This document shows, piece by piece, positions 38,320 through 52,487 of a DNA stretch of 64,000 nucleotides (position 1 is the first letter of the stretch; each line of letters opens with the position of its first letter). This DNA comes from Chrysomallon squamiferum. Its lineage: Eukaryota; Mollusca; Gastropoda; Neomphalida; Peltospiridae. The stretch is from positions 7,686,489 through 7,750,488 of the forward strand of contig CM022669.1 in the NCBI GenBank assembly GCA_012295275.1, read 5' to 3'. The position numbers were made by a program, and so were the translations under genes. The notes under the pieces were generated by a model that did no database searches, had not been told where the DNA came from, and worked only from the letters and a program-made list of their open reading frames with translations.

Positions 38320-41300
38320 TTAATCCTCTGCTCCTGTTGTTTGGGCTGGTTCGGAAGATGCTGCTCCTGCATCAGACTGTTTCTTGGTGCCTGAGACAAT
38401 GTCATCAATTCTCAGAAGTAACATGGCAGTCTGAAGTGAACAGAACAGTTACAAGTTTCAGTGTTTTCATCAGTTTATGTTCAATACCAATGTGCATTCT
38501 CAGACATTTTAAAAAAAAAAATTTTAAAACACATCTTGAATACTGAGTTAATTATTTTCAAAATTGTCATTTTTAATAATTTCTTTAGCCAACTTATTAC
38601 ACATTTAGAAAAAATTTCCAGATAAAATGATTTAAATTTGACCACAAACACACATTTAACATTATCCAAATTCTTTAATAAACTTCTGCTACAAGAAGAC
38701 AACATTCAGTACCTTTTAACAGTAATACATAGGTTTTGAAATTTCACTATATAAAAATAATTACCTCAATGGCAGCCTTGAACACTTGGTATTTCACCGA
38801 GATTGGTTCCCAAACCTGATATTCTTTCATGTCAACTATATTACCATTAGTACCATCAATACCCCAAGTGGTGCAGTTTGGCTGTGCATGTTTAGCCTGG
38901 AACAATAACAAAATTTAATTGTTTAGTATCATCTCACATTTTTATATTAAATGCAATGTTTCATGAATATAAATGTTATTCCAGACAGATCATTTTCATC
39001 AAATGTTGGGCTACTGTTGATGACTGATATGAACAGATCTTTCAAGGAATTTGTCCCCCCTCCCCACTAAATAAAATAACCGTGTTGGGACTGATTAGAA
39101 TATACACATCTGAAAAGACCAATTCCGTAACCCAACAAATCTCTTGAAAAAATGTTACTCAGCAATCTACGGTTGTCTAATAATGTGGAAATTACCTAAT
39201 AACAAATGTAATATTTATTGCCACCTAACACAACATGAGCTCCTGACAAGTACTAACCCGCAGTGCAGTCAGTGTTCTGATGGCACTAGCTCCACAGTTC
39301 TGTATCAGAGTTCTAGGACAAATCTCTAAAGCTCTTGACACAGCTCGATAAGGCCACTGGTGGATTCCTGTGATACTCTTAGCTTTCTCATTCAAGGCCT
39401 GGAAAATGAACAAAAATTATATATCATGACATCATGAATTTAAATTATCATATATATATATATTTTTTGTACAGTCAACACATTTAATTTTATTCCATTT
39501 ATAATCTGTAGATCACGGGTAAATGTAAAACGTGCAATAAAATGAAAACAGATTGTGTCTGCCTGTATGCCTGTCAGTATTGAGAATATGTGTGACAGAA
39601 TGTTCTGTATGTTACCTGTGCCAATGCCATCTCCGTGGCTCCACCACCTGGCACCAACTGTGGATTGACCATCACATTTCTGGCCACATTCATAGCATCC
39701 TGCAGATTACGTTCAACTTCATTCAGAATATCTTTACTAGCTCCACGCAGCAGAATTGTACAAGCTTTGGGCTCTTTGCACTCAACAAGGAATGTGAAAT
39801 AGCTAGGAAACAGATATATGAAATAAAAATTAACTTGAATAAAATAAACTTTTTTTATTACCATTTCGAAAAAGATAACAAAATTTAATATTTAAAAATC
39901 TATTAAAAACAACAGAAAAAAACGTATTAATTAAAATTTAAAAACTAAAATTATTAATAATATCCAATTCTTTTTTATTCAAAAAAAATGTTTTAGAAAA
40001 AGATTGCAGATCGACTAACAATTTCTTTTAACTGATGTAAGTATCCAGGATAATTATTTATCTAAAATAATAGTTAAGTATATCTCTTTTTAACCAAATT
40101 TAATATTTAAAAATCTTAAAAAAACCCATCCCCCCCCAAAAAGTTAATTTAAATTTAAAAAAACAAAACAATCTTCATTTTAAAAAAATTGTTTTTAAAA
40201 AATATCGGCTTACACAACTACTAACAACTGATATGTTTATCTAAAATAACAGTTAAGTGTATCTGTTTTCTAACAACTTACTCATCTCCTATTTTCTCAA
40301 TTTCAAACAGACCACACCCTGTTCCTAAGTCATCTTCACATATCTCATCTGTCCTGTTGGCTATGGTTGCTCCACATGCTCTGAATAACAGCAACATTCT
40401 TTTTTAAACATACTGACCAACAGTTGGAATGATATTAGTAAATTCTTAAAAACATTAGAAATACTACTGATAAAAATTATGAAACAGTTAAAAAAAAAGA
40501 AAAAAAAATTTAAAAAATAACTTGAGCTGGAATGACAAAAGAATTTTTTTTTTAAAACAGAAGAAAAACTGTAAAATAATCGAATAAACTATGATGCTGT
40601 ATTTTTTAACATATCCTGACCAAAATTTCAAAAGACAAAACAAATTTTTTAAAAAGAGAGAACATTTCTAGTAAAAATAAACAAAATACATGAATCCACA
40701 TCTATGTGTTATTTTGTGAAATATTACAATGTGTCTTAACTTCAATAATAAAAAGTAGATCAGTGTAATAACCTGGCTATCCTGTTGTTGTCAGATTTTC
40801 GCACTCTCCTGATGACACTGACTCCAGCCTTGACAAAGAAGTGCTGTGCCAAGTCAGACACTCCTTTCTCTGTGATGATTAGATCAGGTTTAAATGCTAG
40901 TATTTCATTACACATCTTCTTTATGTATTCTTCCTCAAGCTGCAGAAGCCGTCTGAAATATAAATTTTTATTATGCAATAAACCCCAGTTTCCTTGATCA
41001 TACTATCTGTTTACATTCACATATAGGGTAATAATAATATTAGCACATGATGAGTATATATGGGTGAAACAATTTAACATTATGGGAGTCATGTTATGTT
41101 TTATTTTATTCTAACTGTTAAAATGTGTGTTTCTGAATTGAGCAGCAAACTATAAAATAACCACCTTCCTGAATATAAATCTGAATATAAACAGCATAAT
41201 ATTAAAGCATATTTTTATACAAAATAAACAAAAAAGAAAAAGAAATCAACAGTTTTGGTGAAATGCTATATTATTTATCTTTTTAAGACATTAACTAACT

Positions 41301-43767
41301 TAAAATTATTATTTGAAAATAAGTTGTAAAAATAGTGACTTACGAGAAATCCTCCTCTTTTGTTATTTCCACATTTGTCTATGGATGAAAAAGGAAACAC
41401 TTTTCAAGAAAATGGTTTAAATATTTATAACACATCATAAAAGTTTATATGGATTCTGCTTCACCTAATAAATAAATTACATAAATAATAGGAATAAATA
41501 AACATGAGGAATCCTTTATATAATTTTGATTAGCATCCTCTTTCCTATTACCAGTTACAGTCTTTCATATTCTTATCCTCGTAAGAAAAGTAAAGTACAA
41601 GTAAAGTAAATACACCAGTTATGGGAGCACAGCAAATTAATTTTTCCTATAATTATTTAATCAAAACAAGTAAACATACCACACTTTCTCCTTTTTTGTA
41701 TTCTAAGTTACAGTCCAGTAACAGGATTCTAGGGTTAACAATTTTCCTGAAAAAATAAAATAGATAATTTATAAAACAAAAACATTTAAAACAAAAAATG
41801 TTAAGCTAATAATTTAATATTTTTTAAAATAAAATACAGATTCCTTTGGCCTCTTAAAAATTGTTACTGAAAAAAAGAAAAAAGACAGGAGACATTACAA
41901 GAACAGTTAATGACTGTCTACAAGTTAAATATGTAGATTTCAGGATCATTAAAAAGTGTATTGGAAGCTTTATGTATCTCAATGAATATCTTTCAATTTA
42001 AATAAATCACATTATTATAAAATTAACTGTTATTTCCGTTCAGCAAACGTAATTATCTGTTAATAAAGCAGAAGAAATTATTAATAAAATGGTGCTTAAT
42101 GTTCTTTTTGTTTTCTTTTACATGCAAACATTAAATTCAATTCACCTTTTCATTTTGGGATGTGTTACATCTTTGTTGACCATCACTCCTCTCAAAACTC
42201 GAGATTCCTCCAGCAGTCCACCTGGTATCTATGCAATTAAACAGTGCAATGATTGAAAAGGAGAAGGTTTCATATTTTAATATTAATGCTTTGTTACAAA
42301 TTAAACACATTAAATCATACAAACAGTAAATCAACAAGCAACCCAGTCCTACAGCACAAAATACACTTTAAAAAATAAAATTTTAGTCATTTTCAATCGC
42401 TCTAGTCCTATGACCCTTTCCTATGTGAAAATTACTTTACTTACATTTTATATTGGTATTTGGTATTTCAAGTCTATTTCTTTTTTCTTCTTCGTAATTA
42501 AGAAAACAGAAAAAAATCATTATCACTAAGATCTTGCATAATTAAGAAAATGGATTAAACAATCTTTTCTTGTCCTTCTTGAACAATATACATGTCCATA
42601 CTGACTTAATTTCTTTATTTTCAACACTGAGGATTACCTTTTCTATTTTAGCATATCTCTTAATGTCAATTTCCTTCCTGCCATTCTCTTCTAGAGCTAC
42701 TGTTGCTGTGGCATCTAAAGCTATCTGACAGGCCATATCCATCCTGAAATAAAACAAAAAAACTGTCTAACACACTTTAATCAAAATTTGAGTTTTTTTA
42801 TTACCATAATCAATAAATTCAGCACTGGATATATTTAAGTCAGTAATGTAAATTTAATAGATATAAACAGATGGATTCTGTTTTTAGCAGCAGAGGTCCT
42901 ATTGTGTCATTTGGGAAAACCTGAATCAATCAATTAGAATAGAAGATGCCATGATAATTTTTATTATTTCTTGGAAAGAATTTTTTTTTGTTTTTTTAAC
43001 CAAATGTATTCACAACTGTCTAATCATATTCATCAAATTAATCATTACTGTAACCCACTTATTTTAACATACAAACCATTTATTGATGAATTTTGTTCCC
43101 AAACAACTCTTGACAATTTTCAACATTTCTTTTCTGTTTGTGGTATCAACTGGAACACTAAAAAAATAATAATATTTAGTTAAGAGCTTACAAGAATTAA
43201 CTGCTTTTGTTGTTTTCAGTTAGTGCACAATGTATTCTTAACCTAAATATAATTTTCAAAATTATTAAAACCAAAATACAGATAATCTATAGATTAAAAA
43301 GAAGATTCTGTACAGGAAATAAGATATTAACTAATTTATCTTAAAAAAAAAAAAAAAAAAAAAATTAATATTTATAACTTCAACAAATTAAACAACATAC
43401 ACTAGAAATAAAATGGATTCAAATATGAAAATGATTGAAATATTAACTAATATTATTACTGCCAAACCTGATTTTATCCTTCATTACATCAAGCATATCT
43501 TCAAGGGCTTGTCGGAAGGCAGCTATAATCACAGTAGGATGCATCTGTTGTTCCAGGAAAGGTTGTGCTACAGCCAGGACCTCACCAGCTAAAAACAGAA
43601 TCTTATCTTGTCATGTATTTTAAATTCACAATACTTAACGAAGAATAAGAAACAACTAGACAGAAGAATAAGAAGAAACAAGATAGAAGGAAAAGAAGAG
43701 TCAAAAAGAATAGTAAATAAGTTGAAACAAAATATACAAAGAAAGAAATAATAGCAATCACTGAATT

Positions 43768-43829
<62 letters not shown>

Positions 43830-46800
43830 ATGCAGATTTATATCCAGATTAATGAACAAGCTGTTATTTAAAATTGTTCCTCTGGATTTATTTTTTAATC
43901 TAACCAAGAAATGTCAACTGCCATATTACATTCTGTCTTCTAGAATATTATACTTGATTAATCAATATCTGTAGTAATAACTGGAAAAACCAAGCAGCTC
44001 ATATTCTGCTACTTTAGAGAAATGTCAGGAAAGGTCAAAATTAAGGACTGATCTTCAACTATTACAAGTTTACTGATGAAACAGGAATGGGTTTTATAAC
44101 TTTTGGGGGCAATATTTCCTTTCCACTGTGAATATTATCAGATGTACAAGTCTTTTTGTTCTCGCATTATTTGGGCACATTCCATTGCAATGAGCCAGAT
44201 AATTAAAAAATGTCCATATCTCAGTTTTCATTATAAGAAAAATTTGCCTCAGCAATAAAAGCAATTTATATTTATGACTTTACCTAAGTAAATAGAAAAA
44301 TACCACAGCTAAAAGAATCATGCAGTGATAACTTAGTGTCCTACATAAAATTAATACAATCAGGTGAAGAAAATGTGCGAGATATAATTAATCTGTTGAT
44401 TAAAAAAGAAAAAGTAACAATTTTTTTTTTTTTTTAAATTAAAAAAAAAGAAATAAAATCAACTCACCCAAAATAATGACAGACTTAGTACCATCACCAG
44501 TTTCTTCATCCTGAGTGCGTGCAACTTCTATCATAGATTTGGCTGCTGGATGTTTCACATTTATCTACCAACATCATAAAATATAAAAATAATAATCAAC
44601 AACATGTGTAGAACAAAAGAAAATATTAAATATTGTTAAACATATGTGACTCTAAAAACTATACTAATAATAATATATGGATTACAAATGTGTAATCAAC
44701 ACAAAAAAATACACTGACCTAATGTCATGTTACAGCTCAAACTAATCAATGTTTTGACTGACAAAAAGTTCATAAAAATAAAGTGTGACATGCGGTAGAA
44801 AATAAAATAAAATAATATGTATTTCTGCTATTAAATCAATTTTGTTTAAATTTTTATTTTTTTTATTTCTAATATTAATATTATTATTATTATTTAAATT
44901 ATTATTAAAATCCACAGCATGCAGCTCTATTCCAAATTCTATAAAAAATAAATAATAAAATAGAAAAAATATGAAACCAAAAAAACAACAACATAGCACA
45001 TCACTTCTTAGCAAAGATAATCAGATATTGAATATTTTTAATTATTCCATCAGGAAGTCATTACTGATGTGCAGTCTCGAACTTGATTTCCTGACAGAAA
45101 TAAACATCAGATTTCACAAGTACAAACACACGCCTCACCTCTCTCAATATTGCATTGCCGTCGTTGGTCATAACAATGCCTCCCATGGGATCCATCAGCA
45201 TCTGAAACAATCAGTAAACTAATTCAAATGATAAGCAATGGGAAAGCACAAATTCTTCCCATGCACATTAAATAGTGGGACATGTTCAGTGGTAAATGAG
45301 AAACTGAAATTTTTTCTGAAATTCAGGATAACTAGATTTGCTTTTTACTTTTCTTTATATATGTATATATACATATTTATCTGAATGTTTCACTGAACAA
45401 TTAATCTAAATAGTTATTACTTGTATAATTACATGCTTGCATCAGAATCAAATGCACAACTGTAACTATCACTTATTTTTCTTCTCGTTTTTCCAGCCAA
45501 AAACAAGCAACCCTCCTATCATGGAATAAACATTTTCCATGATTAAAAAGTTAAAAAACAGAACAGCCGAAAGAAAGACAATCTCTGCAAATACTAAACA
45601 TATTACTACTGACTAGTAATAATTTTAGAAAGATGTATATGCAGCCTATCAGCTGCTGTACAAATGCATGCAATCAATGTCAATGACTTTATTCTCATAA
45701 ACTGTAGGATTACAGTGATAGAGAATAATGTAATATATATATGTTATAACAATTAAAATGCACGTATGGAAATTTAATGTGGAGGACATACTCACACACA
45801 GAGCTCTTATTAACAGACAGAGCTTATCAGTGTTAATAAAAACAACACCAAACAGTTCATTAACACAGCTGCAGGGATCATTGCCTGTATTGATCAGAAA
45901 TATACTGCATGAAAGGAGATCAACAGCAGACAAACACAGCATTCATCAGAGATTAAAAACACAGACAGCAGCAATCAAAACTTTTATAGTTCAGCTGTTA
46001 GTGCTAATGGAAACATTGGTCCACTTGATGGCATAATCATACATGTAAGTGTATGCAGTTTAACTGTCATAAAGAAATACTGCCCAAGGTGTAAAGAATA
46101 ACGACTTGTTATTTATGGAGTAACCTTTAAAATAGACCCACTAATAAGCATTTTGGAGAAAAAAATGATTTTTTTCTTTTTCTTTTTTTTAGCCTTTGTG
46201 CCAAGTTGTTATATGCAGATGTACATCACCTACAGGTATTACTATTGATGTTGCTGTTGCTGGAACTGTTGTTTCAAAGGATTATGTGAAAAACATTTGT
46301 TGCTTATCTCCAGAAGAAAAGGATTATATCCATACTGAGATATAAAAATGGATCTTACAAGTCTAAGCTGTTTATAAAATTATTTTAAATAAAAGAAACA
46401 ATGGATTTTTTTTTGTCTACAAATATCTGCATCTTCTGAACACTGACAAACATCACTAATTTAATCAATCAACAGAATTTTGTGATTATATGAGAAAGAT
46501 TAATCATTTATAATTCAGATGAAACATGTGGAAGAGCAATTTATTTAATGGTGATGAATGTATTTAAGCTATACTTCTCATTTAAATTACTGTGAATTGT
46601 AACCTAAGCATGTTCATTACAGTAACGAGTTTTGATTCAAAACAAGTTATCCGAATTAAACTGGGATAGTTTTGTGAGTGATTAATATCAGACTCAAGTT
46701 CATCTCTGAAGAGACCTAAAAGAAGCCATGTTACTTTGCTGCAGCTCAGGTAAAAATACACTTAAATTTTACTTGTGTCCTATTCATGTCATTGATGTAT

Positions 46801-48211
46801 CTCTTTTCATATTGCATTTTATTTCTGTTTTAATTTTCAAATGGTAATAAAATATGAAATATATGGTCACATTTACATACTATTCTCTTTTTTTGAATAT
46901 TCCTGTTGCATGTGGTGTATATAGGTTTATAGCAGTTTAAACTAACAAAAATCAAATGGTTCACATCTGCAGCAGTACTGCATTCCACTTCCCCCTAGCC
47001 CCCAACAGAATGTTTGAACAACTGTTAATCAGAATATGCATTTGTTAACATCATTTCTGTTGTACCAGTATGTAATGTATGCTAAAAATTATAATATATA
47101 AAATGTATATGAATAATAAAAGATCTGAATCCAATGCAAAATATAATAACAGATAAAAGAAAAAAGAGAAACAATCCAATATGATCAAATTTAATTTGTA
47201 ACGTGTGTGCAAAATACACTTTATAAGTTTATTTCTTATTCATTAATAACATACAAAATTAACTGTAAGCACAAACACACAAATTACTGTCCAATATCTT
47301 TTTGTAAAAAGAAAAGACTATCAAAGTTCTTTTATTTGCTAAACGTGATTTTTAAAAAGATTACTGCTCTACAAGGTTCATTTTTCAATGAAAATGCAAA
47401 ATATAGTCACATGTTTAATCAATTTTCCTTGTATACATAACTTACTGTTATTATCTGATTCATTGCTATAATTCTGCCACTGTAGTCTCAAAAAAAAAGG
47501 TGTGTAACCATACAAACAAATATGTCATTTGACACATTCTATTATTTATTCAGAACTGATTTAAAAAACATTTTGTCATTTAAAAAAAATTACTATTGTA
47601 TTTGGTAATGTTAATGATAGTGTTTTTTAAATAGTTATTTTGTATGTAATGACACTTTATGTAATGAAATACGGTGACTTTAACTGCTATTATCATAGAA
47701 TAAGAATGTTTTCTGCCATTTAACAATGTTTATCATTCTTATTTAAGTGACAATTTTTTTAAAGTGAAAAGCTTGGTCTTCTAATGCAGTGAGAAAAACA
47801 AGTAGTCTGATATTAACAATATACATAAGCATGCAAACAAAATATAAGATTATAAAGTTTAAAAATACATTAACAATTGTGAACTGAACAAAACCTGTTA
47901 ATTTAAAATAATGCACATGCATATCTGAAATCAGAATAATGAAAGTTTGGTCATTTTTTGTATTTTCATTAAACAAAAATTGTTCTGCACTATTTAAAAA
48001 AGCATGATACAGAGCTCCAGATAATTTTCAGATCCACTGAATATTTAACTCCATTATTCTGATTACAACACCAACTCAAACCCTATCAAAATATCACAAT
48101 TCATGAAGCTTTGGGAAAGCATAGGAAAGGTTAGAGATCTACCAAAGAGTCCATCTAAATAAGATTTTATTCTAGGCCAACTTTTTAATGACAGAATCAA
48201 ACAAATGACTC

Positions 48212-48242
<31 letters not shown>

Positions 48243-50576
48243 CACTGATCGATCAGGAGTGATCTTCTCATTAGTACACCCTTTCAATTTTTGTTATATT
48301 CCTGTCAGCCAGATGGTGCACATCAACTAAAAAACCAAAGTGCCAAAAGCAGATGCCGTTTTCAGAACATAACACGGAAGATATTCAATAACTGTTCAAA
48401 ATGAAATGTACTGGAGTGCTGCTAAACATTCATTTATTCACTGAGGCAAGGTTTACTCTATCATTCTATGTTTAAAATTAAAGCATCTCACTCTTTTTTT
48501 TTTTACCACTATATATTTATTTTAGAAAATAAATATTTCAACAGATATTAATAAAATATTTATTCTTTCCACCTTATAAAACACTTTCAAAAGTTAAAAG
48601 TGTGAACAAAGCCAGAATCGGTTTCTTTCGTTATTGCGCTATTTTTTCATTAGTTTTGAGTGACTGTCTTTACTATACACTAATAATAATGCATGACACT
48701 GTTGAAGCTAATGTGAGGATATTTATTATTTTATTTATTCAGTGAACATCCTTTAGTGACTACAGTTATAATCACTATTTTGGCTTGCATGTACAGATCT
48801 ACAGCAGTTGCAAAATACTGTTTACTCTCACATGTAATCATGTTTTCAATGCTCCAGTACAGTGCTTTGTATTCAGTTGCTGATTTTTATGAATTATCTG
48901 TTTCAAATCTATGAATTATGATCTCTTTTTTGAGTAACCAAAAATAGATCATAATTTGGTTTTCATAAAACAAGCAGTAAATGTTTAATGTCACTTACTT
49001 TCAGCATTGCCCTTGGTCCAAGACATGTTCGTATAACATCTGCAATAGCCTGAAGAAAAAAAAAGTGACTATATTTGAAATTTGTAAAGACTAAATAATT
49101 ATTTCAAATCATTTTCAAATTCAGAATTTTTCATATTTAATAAAAACAGATTTTTATAAATAGGTCTAATTAAGATATTCTACATTTTATGGACAACTAG
49201 ATACTGTTTAAGATTATTAAAACACATTAATGTATAAACTTATTATTTTTGTCTTTATACATTGTACCATCATTTTTCTCTTGTTACTACTGAGAAGTTC
49301 TGCTTTAAATTCTAACATCAAACATGTTTTCTTTATAACAGTTTGTATTAATTAATGATTTATATCAGAACTGTCAAGTGGAAATCATTTAATTTGCTTG
49401 ATAATGATGCCCTCTGAAAGTGCAGTTATGATCAAAAGTCTTAATTTTGTTGTATTTTTATAATTTAAATAGCATAAATGATAATAAGTTTAATAATGTA
49501 ATTATTTTAAACAGTATCTAGTGCAGAACATGAATTTACTGCAATTTTACCTGTGTTGAGATTGCCATACTCCAAAGACAAGATTACATCTTTCTCAAGA
49601 AAAATGAACAGAATAGGGACATGGTGGAAAGCCACAGTACTTGTCTGGAAAAATGCATACTTCACAAAAAGAATGTTTACATTGATTACTTCCATTAAAC
49701 AGACGGCAATCAAATGCTCAGTTCCTTGTGTAGAAATGATTGTTGAAGACACTAAGTTAAGGCCTACAAAGTAGTTACATGCAATAAAAACCATGTAACT
49801 TAATTCAATCAACTAATTAACACACATGACCCACTGCTGGGGGAAATGGAGCAGTAACACTGACAGGTGTGTATGGGATACAACCCAATAAACCATTTTG
49901 TGTAACAAATGACATAACTGTTTTATGAGACTATCTCTGTGAGAAAACCCAATATATGTGTGAAAATATATGTATTACATTAGTACTTTTGATGTCAATG
50001 TGCGACTCCCGTGTACTTTTACTAGATTCAAATTATAAGGTACTGTACCGATATAAAACATAGGAATCGAAATGTCTTATACTCCCTTTATTTCCAAAAA
50101 GAAACGAAATTACATCAACTGAAGACAAATACCAAATTAAATTAAACCGGCTTATTTAATCAGATTGATTCATAATCATGATGTTAATGATTATATTCAA
50201 TTTATTGTCTGTGCTTCTTACTCAATTCTTACAAACAAATGACTTTATTACAGTATATAATAATTGTTATCAATTAATTTGCGTTGATATGGTGGATTAT
50301 AAAATAATGATAACATCAATAACTAAAATGTTTGGAAGAACGTTCTGGAACTAAGCCTACGTCGCTATGAAAATATTCAATGGCGAATTCCATGATAGCA
50401 CGCGACTAACCTTTCCTGCAGCAATATTCCCCAACTGCACCTTTCTTCCTGACTCCCGCTTGGTATTTTGATCTGTAATAATAAATAAATAATTTAAAAT
50501 TTTGACAAGGCCTTTAAAGAAATATATAATCATAGAAAATGGTTAATATCTTACTTAGAACGATAATCGCAGGCAT
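38320..50576 (-). CDS. CCT3: T-complex protein 1 subunit gamma (CCT3)
   Basis: The gamma subunit of the cytosolic TRiC/CCT ring that folds actin, tubulin and other proteins with ATP. Seventeen exons in order of transcription: 50555-50576, 50411-50472, 48999-49049, 45139-45201, 44468-44564, 43468-43588, 43077-43157, 42638-42743, 42146-42228, 41680-41746, 41344-41378, 40773-40952, 40282-40380, 39616-39802, 39258-39398, 38765-38896, 38320-38430. All phases agree and give 545 residues, equal to human CCT3. Diagnostic segments are [107 protein letters not shown] and [15 protein letters not shown]. The ATP-site motif reads GDGTKSV at 89-95, where other CCT3 proteins I know have GDGTTSV. The first exon encodes only MPAIIVL plus one base. 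Confidence 0.97.
39881..40281. repeat. Diverged tandem duplication in CCT3 intron 13
   Basis: AAATTTAATATTTAAAAATC occurs at 39881 and 40096, and TCTAAAATAAYAGTTAAG at 40061 and 40240. Together they outline two diverged copies of a unit of about 180-215 bp. The copy nearer 40281 ends at the splice donor of exon 13. Confidence 0.6.
43772..43824. repeat. TG microsatellite in CCT3 intron 5
   Basis: About 26 TG units. Confidence 0.97.
45992..46345 (+). CDS. Candidate 3' exons of a gene nested in CCT3 intron 3
   Basis: On the strand opposite CCT3, a 51-codon segment 46193-46345 starts after a strong acceptor (about 25 nt of nearly pure T/C, then TAG) and ends at TAA. AATAAA follows at 46388-46393. 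Upstream, a stop-free stretch ends at a perfect donor CAT/GTAAGT (46044/46045) and joins in the same phase over a 148-nt intron. The joined peptide ends with [15 protein letters not shown] and has a Cys-containing hydrophobic segment ([20 protein letters not shown]). The 5' limit given (about 45992) is a guess from a weak TATAG acceptor; no start codon was found. I do not recognise the protein. Chance open frames in AT-rich introns remain possible. Confidence 0.3.
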
Positions 50577-52273
50577 GGTGAATTCTATATAACTAATGAG
50601 AACGAGGCAAATCCTGGGCAGCGTGACATCTACTGGGAAATTAAGTTAATATGAATTGTCTCCCGTGGACTAGAATACTAGCCGGTGATTCTGTGTTACA
50701 AATAAGAAGCAGTGCCATGTCATATTTCAACCACAACAGTTCTAAGAAATAAATAAATAAATAGAAAAACTTATGTAAAATTGTAAATATATATTTTAAA
50801 AATGACATTTCAATCCAGAGTCGAATTAGAATAGTACATATAAAAATTAACAGTTTTCAGGGCTTATGCTTTACACCATTGCTATTTTTATAACCTTACT
50901 ATAAGACTAAAATATTAGTTTCAGTGGTAGTTTATATAGATGAAAATAAGAGTCATATGTAGCCTAGAGTTTCATTTACTGGTTTTAGGTAACTATGACT
51001 TAAAAATGTGATAAATGTATGTCACATTAAATGTATTAGATTTTACATGAAGTCTTTAAAACACAAAATAAACCTGAAGATTTTAGGGCAGGGGGAGGAA
51101 TTGTTTCATCTTTTACACGCCCAGATCGTGACTGGTCTGCAAACACAGCTGTAAAATGAATCATGGATACTTACGCTAATTTGTAACACAGACAAACCTT
51201 TGTATATTTTAATAATTACTCTCTATATTGTTTTACTTTAAGCTGTTACCGCAAAATTGTATGTAAATGCTTCTATTTTCGTTATTCAGCATTAAATGAA
51301 AAAACAACACATTGTACTATAAATTACAATAATTAAACACTGAATATTTTTCCTAACCGTTACTGTGAAGATTCAGAGTTTTTCCTAACGAGCATTCTTT
51401 GGTATTTTCATTTTTAAAATAATGTTGTTCACGGTATGTTTTATTTATAGGACACTATCAACTATGTTTTATGTTTTGTATGTCTCCTTTAAATATAATG
51501 TAGGAGAACTTTTGTAGGAGATTTGTTTGTTTGGATATTATATACTGGCTAATTATTCAGATATTCTTATTAGTTCAGCCATTTTGAATTTTTATGTAAA
51601 ACTACTATTGGTGTTGGTAAACATAGATACCATTCTGTATATTTTCTATATATACTAAATAAAAAACGAAATCAGAAACTAAAATTTAATAACAAAAGAC
51701 GGCCTAGAATATGGGCCTAAAAGCATAAATGTTTTAAATAAGCTAGTTAAATTTCTAAACTCACTGCATGCATACAGTTTGCATTTGGAATATATATGAA
51801 GAAATAAATGATTTGCTATTTTACATTTTCAAAAGAAAATGATTGTGATTGTAATTTTGGTATTTTACGTATCATTTCATTTTTTTTTTTTTTTTGGGGG
51901 GGTATCTTTTCTTAATTTTTAGCTTACTAACATTGCTGACAAAATTATCCCAAAATACAACTATTGTAATAAAATTACTAAAATAACCAATTACGATCAT
52001 ACAACATAACATTTTTTTTTTTCTTTACATTAATTTTTTAAAATGATTATGGCTGGAAAATTATTAAAATTTATCCATTCCGCCTTCTGAAATTAAAGTT
52101 AACTTATTATTATTATTATTTTTTTTTTTTTTTTTTTATGATCATTTACTAAATAATTACTCTGAAAAAGCAAAATTTCAGTTGTAAAATATTACATTTA
52201 ACAAAATTTCCATAACGTTATTTAAGTATACAAATGCGTGTGTTTTATATATACACATACACACATTATTTAT

Positions 52274-52309
<36 letters not shown>

Positions 52310-52430
52310 TTTACTGTTACGTAAATATTTAAAAAAGATTCATATAATTAGAGCGAAAATCAGTTATGAAAACGAAAAATATGACAGATAATGGTATAAA
52401 ACCAAAGATTAGAAACCAAAATAATTAATT

Positions 52431-52431
<1 letters not shown>

Positions 52432-52486
<55 letters not shown>
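52432..52486. repeat. CA microsatellite
   Basis: About 27 CA units with one AA interruption, in the CCT3 upstream intergenic region. Confidence 0.95.

Positions 52487-52487
<1 letters not shown>

Noticed and set aside
46710-46750. Short ATG frame MLLCCSS followed by a GTAAAA donor in CCT3 intron 3
   Set aside because: Too short and lies downstream of the candidate nested terminal exon; no supporting exon found.
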